From contig JAJDAC010000002.1 of assembly GCA_029262065.1 (NCBI GenBank), positions 248,001 through 312,000 on the forward strand: 64,000 bases of DNA. The letters run 5' to 3'. This DNA is from Candidatus Krumholzibacteriota bacterium. GTDB taxonomy: Bacteria; Krumholzibacteriota; Krumholzibacteriia; JAJRXK01. The position numbers and the translations under genes were made by a program. The number at the start of each line of letters is the position of its first letter. The first letter of the stretch is position 1. A model generated the notes under the pieces. That model was not told where the DNA came from, did not search any database, and was given only the letters and a program-made list of their open reading frames with translations. This document shows positions 44,275 through 53,164 of this stretch, piece by piece.

Positions 44275-45279
44275 ATGGTAAAGCACACGGTTCCCCTGAA
44301 GTACCGCGAGCCGATCATCGGCGCGATGGATCGCGTCTATCGCAAGTCGCTGACCACGTCGTCTATCGCGGCCGTGGTGCTGCTGGCCATCATCTACATC
44401 ATTCCCCAGCGCGCGCCTGAAGTCGCCACGGTGGAAGACATTCCCGAGCGCTTCGCGAAGCTCATCCTGGAAAAGCCCAAGCCGCCCAAAGTGGTGACAC
44501 CGGTGGTGCCCGAATCAAATCCCATCGAAGACAAGATCGCCGAGGTCGCCGAACCCGAACCCGAAAAGCCCAAGCCCCGACCCGAACGCCCCAAACCCAC
44601 GCGCCGATCGGTGACGAAGCCCAAGGTCGACGTAGATGCGGGCAAACAAGGTCGTGAGCGGGCCAAGCGAGACGTGGAAACCAAGCTCGCGTCGGTCACC
44701 GGCTCGGTCGACAAGGTGCTCGACAATATATCTTCCGCATTGCCAGCCTCGGGTGACGCCAAGCCCACATCGCGGCGCCCCTCTCGACGTCGCTCGGTGC
44801 GCAAGGGTCGCGGCGGATCTGACATCGGTCAGGTCGCGACCGCCCAGACCGGTTCGAGTGCCGATGTTACGGGTTCGGCCATTGGCGGATCGCCCATCTC
44901 CATTGCCCAGATCGAAGATGTCGAGATCGCCGATGGCGACGGTGGCGGGGGCGGCGGCGGATCGAACTCGGGCGGATCTGGCGGCGAGCTCCGGAGCAAT
45001 CAATCGTTGCTGAGTGTCGTGCGCCGATACGCGCCGGGCATCCAGTACTGCTACGACAACCAGCTCAAAAGCAACCCGAACCTGCGCGGCAAGGTGGTTG
45101 TAAGCCTTACCGTATCAGCCACGGGCAAAGTGCTCGAAGCCATCGTGGTTCAGGACTCCCTGGGGTCGAAAGCCGTAACCGAGTGTGTGTTGGGGCAGAT
45201 ATTCGGCTGGAAATTCCCGAAGATCGCAACCGGCGACGTAACCTTCAAGACGCCGTTCGTCTTCACGCCACCCAACTAG
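44275..45279 (+). CDS. TonB-like protein with AgmX/PglI-type C-terminal domain
   Basis: 334 residues. Short cytoplasmic N-terminus, one membrane helix (~26-44, IAAVVLLAIIYIIP), a Pro/Lys/Glu-rich region (~60-115), a Gly-rich linker (~220-237) and a C-terminal domain of ~90 residues (SLLSVVRRYAPGIQYCYDNQL, VVVSLTVSATGKVLEAIVVQD, WKFPKIATGDVTFKTPFVF). The end matches the AgmX/PglI C-terminal family of myxobacterial gliding proteins; the two Cys (QYCYD, TECVL) probably form a disulfide. It should link the ExbB/ExbD motor to the outer envelope. Confidence 0.88.
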   Translation: MVKHTVPLKYREPIIGAMDRVYRKSLTTSSIAAVVLLAIIYIIPQRAPEVATVEDIPERFAKLILEKPKPPKVVTPVVPESNPIEDKIAEVAEPEPEKPKPRPERPKPTRRSVTKPKVDVDAGKQGRERAKRDVETKLASVTGSVDKVLDNISSALPASGDAKPTSRRPSRRRSVRKGRGGSDIGQVATAQTGSSADVTGSAIGGSPISIAQIEDVEIADGDGGGGGGGSNSGGSGGELRSNQSLLSVVRRYAPGIQYCYDNQLKSNPNLRGKVVVSLTVSATGKVLEAIVVQDSLGSKAVTECVLGQIFGWKFPKIATGDVTFKTPFVFTPPN

Positions 45280-45289
45280 GTTGGGCGGC
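45267..45289. terminator. Possible bidirectional terminator hairpin
   Basis: GCC-A-CCCAAC (45267-45276) pairs with GTTGGG-C-GGC (45280-45289), leaving the TAG stop codon of the TonB-like gene as the three-base loop. It lies in the junction of two convergent genes. Neither side has a strong T-tract, so termination is only probable. Confidence 0.4.
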
Positions 45290-47056
45290 TTAGAGCGGCC
45301 AGACCAGAAGAATCATGGGCAACCCCACTGCAATCACCAGCAGGGAAAGCGGTAGGCCCAACCGAATGTAGTCGCTGAAGCGGTATCCGCCCGGGCCCAG
45401 TACCAATATGTTGCACTGGTGACCCATGGGCGTCAGAAAACAACTCGATGCCCCCACCGCCACGGCCATCAGGAACGTGTCGGGTGACGTTCCCAGATCC
45501 ACCGACAATTTGTAGGCAATAGGCGCCATGAGCACCGCGGTGGCCGCGTTGTTGATGACGTTCGATATCAGCATGGTTGACACCATGACCACCGCCACGG
45601 CCCCCGTGGGCGACACCCATACCGCCAGGCCGGCCAATGCGTGGGCCAGGGTGTCGGCGCCCCCCGTCTTCTCGAGCGCCGTGCCCATGGGAATCGTCGC
45701 CGCCAGGAGCAGAACCACGGGCCAGTCGATTGCCGTGTAGGCCTCGCGCACCGATACCACGCGAAGAAAGACCACGACCAGTGCCGCGGCCATGAACGCG
45801 AAGCCCAGCGGCACCAGGTTCGTAGCGACCGACACCATGGCCACGCTGAAAATGGAGACGGTCAGCAACAACTTGGGCCAGGCCACGCTATGTGCTTTGT
45901 CCTGCAACGTGAAGCACTTCAACTGGCGCAACAGGTCGGCCATATCTTCGGTGCGAGCCTGGATGAGCAACACGTCGCCACCACGGAAACGAATGTCCGA
46001 GAGCCGACGCATAACCCGACTACCTTGCCGCGAAATGCCCAGCAGGTTCACTCCGTAACGCCAACGCATGCGCAGCCCCTTGGCCGTGCGACCCACCAGA
46101 GGCGACCCCTTGGCGACAACGATCTCTTGCAGGTCGACGTCGTCGCCGCCGAAGTCTTCCTCGCCGATCGATCGCCGCTTGCCCAACTCCAGACCCGACT
46201 TGTCGATCAGCTTCTGAAGCTCGCCGCCGCTGGCCTCCACCAACAGAAGATCGTCGACTTCGAGTTGCTCGAAGGCCGGTGGCGCCGCGATACGCCGGCC
46301 ACCGCGTACCAGCCCCACCACGTTTACGTCCAGGTCCAGAAGCTCGAAGTCGCGCAGGGGCCGGCCGGCCAACTGGCTGGCTTCGGGAACGCGCAGCTCG
46401 GAGAAGTACGACTGCAATCGAAGCAGGCTATGCGTGGAGACGCTACCACGACGCTTGGGAATCAGCCGCCAGCCTACCAAGGACAGAAACATGATGCCCG
46501 CCATGGCCACGACCAACCCCACCGGGGTGAAGTCGAAAAGGCTATAGGGCTGACCCGTGTGTTCCTGGCGGAACGAAGAGACCAGGATGTTGGGCGGCGT
46601 GCCAATGAGAGTGATCAAACCGCCCAGTAGCGAGGCGAACGCCAACGGCATGAGCAGCGCCGAAGCCAACCGATGCGTGGCCCGGGCCACGTGCACGGCC
46701 ACAGGCAGAAAAACCGCCAGTGCCCCGGTATTGTTCATGAAGGCAGAGAAGAACGTGACCGTACTGGAAAGCGCAAGGGTCTGACCGGGGGCACCACCGC
46801 CAAACCGTAGCAAGCCAACGGCGAAGGGTTCGGTGATGCCAGCCCCTCGAAGGGCCTGTCCCACCACCAGGATCGCCACCACCGAGAGCACCGCGTCGTT
46901 GCCAAAGCCGTGGAACACCTCGGTCGGCTCGAGAACGCCGGTAACGGCCAGTACGGTGAGCGAGGCCAGAGCCACCAGCTCATACCTGAACCGGCCCCAG
47001 ACCATCAGTCCCAGGGTCACCAAAATCACCGCGTAGACCAGAAACTGTTGCCACAT
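45290..47056 (-). CDS. SLC13/DASS-type anion transporter with two RCK-C domains
   Basis: 588 residues. Twin membrane halves carry the DASS hallmarks: AFMNNTGALAVFLPVA and ITLIGTPPNILV in the first, and LLLAATIPMGTALEKTGGA, SNVINNAATAVLMAP and GHQCNILVLGPGGY in the second. Two TrkA-C (RCK-C) domains lie between (~215-295 and ~300-385). It should use sodium or proton gradients to import a divalent anion such as sulfate, phosphate or dicarboxylate; the substrate cannot be told. Divergent from the glycosyltransferase at 47178 and convergent with the TonB gene. Confidence 0.9.
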   Translation of the reverse strand: MWQQFLVYAVILVTLGLMVWGRFRYELVALASLTVLAVTGVLEPTEVFHGFGNDAVLSVVAILVVGQALRGAGITEPFAVGLLRFGGGAPGQTLALSSTVTFFSAFMNNTGALAVFLPVAVHVARATHRLASALLMPLAFASLLGGLITLIGTPPNILVSSFRQEHTGQPYSLFDFTPVGLVVAMAGIMFLSLVGWRLIPKRRGSVSTHSLLRLQSYFSELRVPEASQLAGRPLRDFELLDLDVNVVGLVRGGRRIAAPPAFEQLEVDDLLLVEASGGELQKLIDKSGLELGKRRSIGEEDFGGDDVDLQEIVVAKGSPLVGRTAKGLRMRWRYGVNLLGISRQGSRVMRRLSDIRFRGGDVLLIQARTEDMADLLRQLKCFTLQDKAHSVAWPKLLLTVSIFSVAMVSVATNLVPLGFAFMAAALVVVFLRVVSVREAYTAIDWPVVLLLAATIPMGTALEKTGGADTLAHALAGLAVWVSPTGAVAVVMVSTMLISNVINNAATAVLMAPIAYKLSVDLGTSPDTFLMAVAVGASSCFLTPMGHQCNILVLGPGGYRFSDYIRLGLPLSLLVIAVGLPMILLVWPL

Positions 47057-47177
47057 TGCCGGCGTATCCTCCCCCCTGATTCTAGCGAGGAAGCCGAGGT
47101 TGCCCTAGCGCTCAATGATTCGAGCTGGCCCGGAACTTGAAGTCGCGACCGGGAACAACGGAGCCACGGAAGGAACC

Positions 47178-49055
47178 ATGCGCAACCAAGCCCGAAATCA
47201 GAACTCGTCCCGGCCAAGCCGGAACGACCGCGACCCCTGGCGGGTCGGAAATCCCATGCGAATCCTGCTGGGCCCCCTGCACTTCCCGGCGCACTGGGAG
47301 TACATGGAGGGCTCGTTCGATGACCATGACTGCAAGACATTCGGCCCGCACGCCCGATCGGACATTCAGGTCCCCAGCATGGCGTCCGTCGACCACATTC
47401 TGGCGCAGCTCCCCCAGGGTTGGTCGCCCGACCTGATCCTGATCTGGCGCCCCGAGTACGGAAGCCTGCCGCCCGACCTGGATCAGGCCCCGGTGCCCGT
47501 GGTTACCCTGACCAACGATTGGTACCTGGCCTTCGCCGAGTGTATGACGGCAGCCGCCTTCTCGAACGCCACCGTCACGGGGAGTCGAGGCGAGCCCGTA
47601 TTCCGACGCGCGGGGGTGGATCGCGTGTTCAACCTTCCCATGCTCGGCTACCAGCCCGGCGTCGACGGCGTTGTGGGCAAAGATGAGCGCGACATCGACG
47701 TGTTCAGCGCCACCAACCCCAGCTGGTCCATTCATACGCAACGCATCCAGGATTTTGGCTGCCTGCTGGATCTGCCGGCCGACGTGAAAGTGGCGTTGCG
47801 GAGCCACCTGACACGAGCCCAGTACAACGACCACCTTTCGCGCTCGAAGATCTTCGTCAACCGCACGGTCATTGGCGAGATCAACATGAAGATCTACGAA
47901 GTCACGGCCACGCAAACCTGCCTGTTCGTAGAGGAAGACAACCTCGACGTTCGCAAGTACCTGATTCCCGATGAATCCGTGGTGCTGTTCAACCGGGAAA
48001 ACCTGATCGAGAAGATCACCTACTATCTGGCCCACGACGAAGAACGACAGGCGATCGCGCGTCGTGGGCACGAGGCCATGCAAGGGTTTTCGTACCGGGC
48101 CAATATGAATCGGATCGTGCTGGAGATGCAGCGTGTGGGACGCAACGAGCTCATGGCCTCAGGCCGCGAAACCGCACGCACGCCGGCACGGGAGCGTCGA
48201 TTGCGCCACCTGGCATACTCGCTGAATCGCTCTGAGTCGGACGTTCCCGAGCTGCTCGAACGGGCCCAGCCAACGTCAGACGACGTGGTCGAGCAGTATC
48301 TTTGGTTGTTGTGTCACGCCAACGCGCACACCCAGACCGAACGCATCGATCTAAAGGGCGTGGATTTCATTCCCCTGCCGGATCTGGTGGACGCTTTCGA
48401 TCAACTGCGTGCGAAGCACCCTGACTATTTCCCGCTGCTCTACTCGCGGGCCTTCATCACGCAGTACGTCGACCGGGAAAAAGCCCTGGTGGCTCACGAT
48501 GAGGCCGTGGCGGGGCTGCGCCGTGGCATCGACATTCCGCTCGGTGGCAGCGCCGCGTATCTGTGGGAGACCGACCCTTGCTGCGTGTTGCAACGCTCGG
48601 CCTGGGAAGCAGTGGAGCGCCACGAAGATCCCACCGAGGCGCTTCGCCCCCGGCTGATCTACTACGTCCGTCTGAACCAGGCCAAGCTTCTGTTGTTGAT
48701 GGAACGATTTGATGACGCAGAACAGGCCCTCCTACAGGCCATTGATGCGTTCGCCGGACACCTCGAAGCACGCCGCATTCTGGCGCAGTTGTTGACGATG
48801 CAACGTCGCGACGACGCGGCGATTGAACATTGGTACGAACTACTGCGGGCAAACCCGATAGACGGCGGTGGCCACTCGGTATTGTTCGAAGTGTTGATTC
48901 GAAACCAACGCACCGACCAGGCCTACGAGCTCATGCGTCGATACAACCGACTGGCGAAGGTCGTGGGCGACCGAAAAACACAGACCCACACCGGCGGCCT
49001 GTTGGCTCGAATGCATCCGTTGGTCGAGGCCGTGGGGACGAGCGGACGACGCTGA
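47178..49055 (+). CDS. CgeB-like glycosyltransferase with TPR-type C-terminus
   Basis: 625 residues from the ATG at 47178 (AAGGA three bases before). Residues ~20-340 look like a GT-B protein of the CgeB/Glyco_trans_1_2 group: a C-terminal donor-binding segment includes SKIFVNRTVIGEINMKIYEV, ATQTCLFVEEDNLDVRKYL and the FNRENLIEKITYYLAHDEER helix. Residues ~400-620 are helical TPR-like repeats (RLIYYVRLNQAKLLLLMERFDDAEQALL). TPR-linked glycosyltransferases build surface polysaccharides or modify proteins. It precedes the phosphoramidate-type cluster by 231 bases on the same strand and may add the sugar that is later modified. Confidence 0.8.
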   Translation: MRNQARNQNSSRPSRNDRDPWRVGNPMRILLGPLHFPAHWEYMEGSFDDHDCKTFGPHARSDIQVPSMASVDHILAQLPQGWSPDLILIWRPEYGSLPPDLDQAPVPVVTLTNDWYLAFAECMTAAAFSNATVTGSRGEPVFRRAGVDRVFNLPMLGYQPGVDGVVGKDERDIDVFSATNPSWSIHTQRIQDFGCLLDLPADVKVALRSHLTRAQYNDHLSRSKIFVNRTVIGEINMKIYEVTATQTCLFVEEDNLDVRKYLIPDESVVLFNRENLIEKITYYLAHDEERQAIARRGHEAMQGFSYRANMNRIVLEMQRVGRNELMASGRETARTPARERRLRHLAYSLNRSESDVPELLERAQPTSDDVVEQYLWLLCHANAHTQTERIDLKGVDFIPLPDLVDAFDQLRAKHPDYFPLLYSRAFITQYVDREKALVAHDEAVAGLRRGIDIPLGGSAAYLWETDPCCVLQRSAWEAVERHEDPTEALRPRLIYYVRLNQAKLLLLMERFDDAEQALLQAIDAFAGHLEARRILAQLLTMQRRDDAAIEHWYELLRANPIDGGGHSVLFEVLIRNQRTDQAYELMRRYNRLAKVVGDRKTQTHTGGLLARMHPLVEAVGTSGRR

Positions 49056-49286
49056 CCTCCGCTTTCCCGTTCGTCGCCCACGAGCGGCCAAGGGTCGCCA
49101 TCGGTGCCTGTTTTCTAGCCACCGCACGAGCCAAAACTCCTCGTAACTCGTTGTTATTCAGGGTTTTGGCTCTCGAAGAGACTGGCATCCCGATTGCCCA
49201 AGGTCTCCTCGCCAGGCCTCTTCATTCGCGTTGCCTCCCACGCCTGGACCAGAAACCCTCTCGTCTGCTGCTCATAGGGAGCCACC
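49056..49286. other. Gap holding the promoter of the phosphoramidate-type cluster
   Basis: 231 bases with no gene. It holds the sigma54-like site at 49183-49197 and, just before the next ATG, a good GGAG ribosome site. I see no other strong element, repeat or RNA gene. Confidence 0.4.
49183..49197 (+). promoter_or_regulatory. Candidate sigma54 (-24/-12) promoter
   Basis: TGGCATCCCGATTGC has TGGCA, the right spacing and TTGC, matching TGGCACG-N4-TTGC except at two positions between the boxes. It lies about 90 bases before the cytidylyltransferase start. The GG and GC key dinucleotides are both present. Confidence 0.4.
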
Positions 49287-50084
49287 ATGAAAGCCATTCT
49301 GCTTGCCGCCGGCCAAGGAACGCGCCTGCGCCCGCTTACCGATGATCGACCCAAATGCATGGTCGAAGTCGACGATAGACCTCTGCTGCACTGGCAGCTC
49401 GACACGCTTGTCGAGGCCGGTGTCGACGACATCGTGGTGGTCCGCGGCTACCAGCGAACGCATCTCCAGGGACCCGGCTTCCGCACCATCGACAGCACGC
49501 GGTGGGAAACCACCAACATGCTCGAGAGCCTTCGCTGTGCTCGCGCCGAGATCAGCGGTGAGATCCTGGTGTGCTACACGGACATTCTGTACGAAACGTC
49601 GGTGATCCAGACCGCGCGCGCATCGTCGGCCGATGTAGGAGTAGTCATCGACCACGACTGGGAAGCCCTCTGGCGACGACGCATGGATGACCCATTGGAC
49701 GACGCCGAGACGCTGCGCCTCGACGCGAACGGTCGCATCGTCGAAATTGGTCAGCGCGCGCACGCGCTGGCACCGATCGACGGCCAGTTTGTTGGCGTGT
49801 TGCATTTCTCGGCCGCCGGTTCCGAACTGCTACGCCATACGCTCGACGAGATCTCGCGCGAAGATGAGCACCACGGAAGCATCTTCGGAGGCCGCTACGA
49901 TCTCAAGAACGCGTACACCACCGACCTCCTCACCGAATGGATCGATCAGAACGTCCCCGTGATGGAAATTCCCATCGCCGGAGGATGGACGGAAATCGAC
50001 TCGCAACGCGACCTGCAGGTAGCCCAGGAACTCATGGCCGAAGGTCAACTGGCCATGGGAGCCGCCACGGGGTCGCTTCGGTGA
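49287..50084 (+). CDS. Sugar-phosphate/choline-type nucleotidyltransferase (Cj1416-like candidate)
   Basis: 265 residues, one GT-A-like nucleotidyltransferase domain. The nucleotide-binding motif is LLAAGQGTRLRPLTDDRPKCMVEV (residues 5-28) with catalytic R13 and K23; the metal-binding Asp is in VCYTDILYE. Relatives include LicC-type choline-phosphate cytidylyltransferases and the CTP:phosphoglutamine cytidylyltransferase Cj1416. Together with the next three genes, it best fits activation of a phosphorylated small molecule (perhaps phosphoglutamine) with CTP. The stop overlaps the next start (GTGA), so the two are coupled. Substrate is inferred from neighbours. Confidence 0.85.
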   Translation: MKAILLAAGQGTRLRPLTDDRPKCMVEVDDRPLLHWQLDTLVEAGVDDIVVVRGYQRTHLQGPGFRTIDSTRWETTNMLESLRCARAEISGEILVCYTDILYETSVIQTARASSADVGVVIDHDWEALWRRRMDDPLDDAETLRLDANGRIVEIGQRAHALAPIDGQFVGVLHFSAAGSELLRHTLDEISREDEHHGSIFGGRYDLKNAYTTDLLTEWIDQNVPVMEIPIAGGWTEIDSQRDLQVAQELMAEGQLAMGAATGSLR

Positions 50085-53000
50085 GAGCCATCGTACTGGG
50101 CGCGGGTCGCGGCTTGAGTCTGCAACCCGAAGCCACCACCCCCAAATGTCTGCTCGAGGGCATCGCCGGTTGGCGTGTCCTCGACTGGATACTGAACGCC
50201 CTGAACGAAGGCGGCGGTGTCCGCGACGTGGTGTTCATTGGTGGCGATGCGATCGGCGAGGTACAGAAAGCCTATCCCGACCTTCACTACGTTTTCAATC
50301 CACAGTGGTACAACCAGCACGTCGTAGGGTCCTTGTTCGTCGAACCCGATGAGCTGCGTGGACCGTTTCTATTTTCCTACTCGGACGTGGTGTACCGACC
50401 GGCCACGGTGCAATCACTCATGGACGCGCCCGGCGATATCGTCCTGACCGTTGACCGCGGTTGGCGCGAGCGCTTCGTCGGCCGTTCCCAGCTGCTGCTG
50501 CAAGATGCAGAGAAGGTGGCCGCCCCCGACGGTCGGGTTTTGCGACTGGGCAAGGACCTGGACCTGGACGACGACATCGTTGGCGAATTCATCGGGCTGG
50601 CCAAGTTCAGCGAGCGCGGGACACAGGCCCTGAAACAGGTCCACGAAGGGCTCTCCGTCATCTACGGACAACGCGAATATCGCGGTCGGAAGAATCTGGC
50701 CAACGCGTTCCTTTCAGACCTCATCCAGGAAATGATCGACCAGGGGTTTGAGGTGCGAACCCACGTGATCGATGGCGGTTGGGCCGAGCTGGACGTACCC
50801 GAAGATCTCAGTCAGTTCGTTTTCGGAACGAAGGCCGAGACCCTGGAACGGCTGCGCCCGCTCATGCGACACGCCACGATCGCGCGCGGCACGCACCTGC
50901 AGGTTGGCCAGTGGTTGAACGATCCCGCCGCGTGGGCACAATCTTTGGCGCTTCAATTCGAGGGCCAACCACTGGCCGTGCGCAGCAGTGCGCTGGCTGA
51001 AGATCAATCAACCACCAGCAATGCGGGTCGGTACCACAGCGTGCTCGACGTCGAGGGCGGAAACGCCGTGGCCATTGCCGAGGCCGTCGATACCGTGGTG
51101 GCCAGCTACGAGCGCGATGGAGCCCGGCCCGACGACCAGATCCTCATTCAACCGTTTCTCGCCGACGTGATCATGAGCGGCGTACTCATGACCCGTGATC
51201 TCGACTCGGGCGCTCCCTACCTGGTGGTGCACTACGACGACCAGTCGGGAAGAACGGACGCGGTCACCGCCGGCACCGGTGAGTCGCATACGGTGCGCGT
51301 CGCAAGGAGCGCGGCGGCGAACTTCGCGGCTGAACAGGGATCGGCCTTCGCGCCCCTCATCGCAGCCGTCTCGGAACTGGAGGCCATGACCGGATCCGAT
51401 ACGCTGGACGTGGAGTTCGCGATCGACCGCGAGCAACAGCTGCACGTGCTTCAGGTGCGACCGATTGCCGCGCGCGCCGGTTGGACCAACCTTGAACCCC
51501 GCGCCCACGACGACGAACTTCAACGCGTCCGGGCGTTCCTGGAACAACGCCTTTCGGGCGCCGCCACGATATTCGGTCAGATGCCCGACTGGAATCCAGC
51601 CGAGATGATCGGGGCCTTCCCCGACCCATTGGCTCGCTCACTGTACGAAAGCCTGATTACCGACACTACCTGGCGGCGTGCCCGCGCACGATTGGGATAC
51701 ACCGATCCCGGACCGCATCCTCTTTTGGTGGAACTGGCCGGACGCCCGTATGTCGACGTGCGCCTGAGTGTGACGAATCTATTGCCGGCTACGCTGGACA
51801 TTGAAGTACGCGAACGAATCGCCGATGCCGCCATCGCCACCCTGCGCGCCAAGCCCCACCTTCACGACAAGATCGAGTTCGACGTGTTGGCCACCTGCTT
51901 CGATTTCGATCTCAGCCGCGCGCTCGACCAACTCGAGGCCCATGGTCTGCCGAAAGACGACCGGCGGCCCTACGAAGACGCGCTTACCACCCTGACCATG
52001 CGCATTCTGCTGAACGCAAATGAGTCGTTGGCGTGGGCCGAGAATGCGCACGCGACATTGCAGGACCGGGTTGATTCGCTGATGGGCGACACGATCACCG
52101 ACCGGGCCCAGCGAATCGCCCAGCTTCACGAATCGACGATCGAGCTGGGCACCCTACCGTTCGCGGTCAACGCCCGCCTGGCTTTCGTCGGAACCTCGCT
52201 GCTGCGCTCGCTGCGCCGCAAGGACCTGTTGTCCGGTGAACAGTGGGACGCCTTCTTTGCCTCCACGTCGACCATTACCACCGAGTTCGTTCAGGCCCTG
52301 AACGGCGCCCGAAACGACGACGACGCCCGACGTGGATTTCTTGCCCGCTTTGGTCACCTGAGACCGGGCAGCTACGACATCCGATCGCCTCGCTACGATC
52401 AAGCGCCCGAAGCCTACCTCAACGGGCAGGCGACCACGGGCGAAGACACACTTCCATTCGAACTGGACGAGTCCCAGCATGCAGCCATCGACCGTCTACT
52501 GCGTCGGCACGGACTCCCGGTAGACAGCCACGGCCTGTTCAGCTTCGTGCGCACGGCCGTAGCGGCCCGGGAGGCATCGAAATTCGCTTTCTCGCGCGCG
52601 CTAAGCGGCATGCTCGAACTGATCGCCGAATGGGCGGAACAGCTGGGGCTGTCGCGTGAAGAGGCGGCCATGCTGGAAATCAGTGACGTGCTCGCGTGGA
52701 AAGCACGGCCAGCGCCGCGAAACCTGGATTCGCGCTTGTTGCGATTGGTGGCCGACCGACGACTTCACCGACAGGTGCAAGCGCGTGTCTCCTTGCCAAT
52801 CCTGATCCGTGACGCCGCCAGCGTTGACTGGTTCGAGGAAGATCAAGCGCGCCCCAACTTCGTAACCCAGCGCCGGGTACGCGGCGCACCGCTTCGGCTG
52901 GATGCCAATACCCCATCGGAAGACCTGGACGGACGCATTGTCGTGATCGAGGGAGCGGATCCGGGCTACGACTGGATCTTCGGTCATCGCATCGCCGGCC

Positions 53001-53164
53001 TCATGACCCGCTTTGGCGGGGCCAATTCCCACATGACCATCCGGTGCGCGGAGTTTGGAATTCCGGCCGCCATCGGCTGCGGTCAGGTTCTGTTCCAGCG
53101 AGCCAAGAAGGCAAATTTGCTCGAGCTGGATTGCCAAGGAGAGAGTATCCGTGTCCTCGAATGA
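50081..53164 (+). CDS. Nucleotidyltransferase fused to PEP-synthase-like kinase (L-glutamine kinase-like)
   Basis: 1,027 residues from the GTG at 50081; longer frames to 49937 lie inside the previous gene. Residues 1-245 are a second nucleotidyltransferase (GAGRGLSLQPEATTPKCLLE, SYSDVVYRP). Residues ~275-465 are a PPDK-N/ATP-grasp domain (LAVRSSALAEDQSTTSNAGRY; DVEFAIDREQQLHVLQVRPI). A helical region follows. Residues ~935-1027 are the swivelling phosphohistidine domain with H984 in FGGANSHMTIRCAEFGIPAAIGC. The kinase part has the domain order of PEP synthase and of Cj1418, which makes glutamine phosphate from ATP. The fusion would couple kinase and cytidylyltransferase in one chain. Confidence 0.88.
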   Translation: MRAIVLGAGRGLSLQPEATTPKCLLEGIAGWRVLDWILNALNEGGGVRDVVFIGGDAIGEVQKAYPDLHYVFNPQWYNQHVVGSLFVEPDELRGPFLFSYSDVVYRPATVQSLMDAPGDIVLTVDRGWRERFVGRSQLLLQDAEKVAAPDGRVLRLGKDLDLDDDIVGEFIGLAKFSERGTQALKQVHEGLSVIYGQREYRGRKNLANAFLSDLIQEMIDQGFEVRTHVIDGGWAELDVPEDLSQFVFGTKAETLERLRPLMRHATIARGTHLQVGQWLNDPAAWAQSLALQFEGQPLAVRSSALAEDQSTTSNAGRYHSVLDVEGGNAVAIAEAVDTVVASYERDGARPDDQILIQPFLADVIMSGVLMTRDLDSGAPYLVVHYDDQSGRTDAVTAGTGESHTVRVARSAAANFAAEQGSAFAPLIAAVSELEAMTGSDTLDVEFAIDREQQLHVLQVRPIAARAGWTNLEPRAHDDELQRVRAFLEQRLSGAATIFGQMPDWNPAEMIGAFPDPLARSLYESLITDTTWRRARARLGYTDPGPHPLLVELAGRPYVDVRLSVTNLLPATLDIEVRERIADAAIATLRAKPHLHDKIEFDVLATCFDFDLSRALDQLEAHGLPKDDRRPYEDALTTLTMRILLNANESLAWAENAHATLQDRVDSLMGDTITDRAQRIAQLHESTIELGTLPFAVNARLAFVGTSLLRSLRRKDLLSGEQWDAFFASTSTITTEFVQALNGARNDDDARRGFLARFGHLRPGSYDIRSPRYDQAPEAYLNGQATTGEDTLPFELDESQHAAIDRLLRRHGLPVDSHGLFSFVRTAVAAREASKFAFSRALSGMLELIAEWAEQLGLSREEAAMLEISDVLAWKARPAPRNLDSRLLRLVADRRLHRQVQARVSLPILIRDAASVDWFEEDQARPNFVTQRRVRGAPLRLDANTPSEDLDGRIVVIEGADPGYDWIFGHRIAGLMTRFGGANSHMTIRCAEFGIPAAIGCGQVLFQRAKKANLLELDCQGESIRVLE

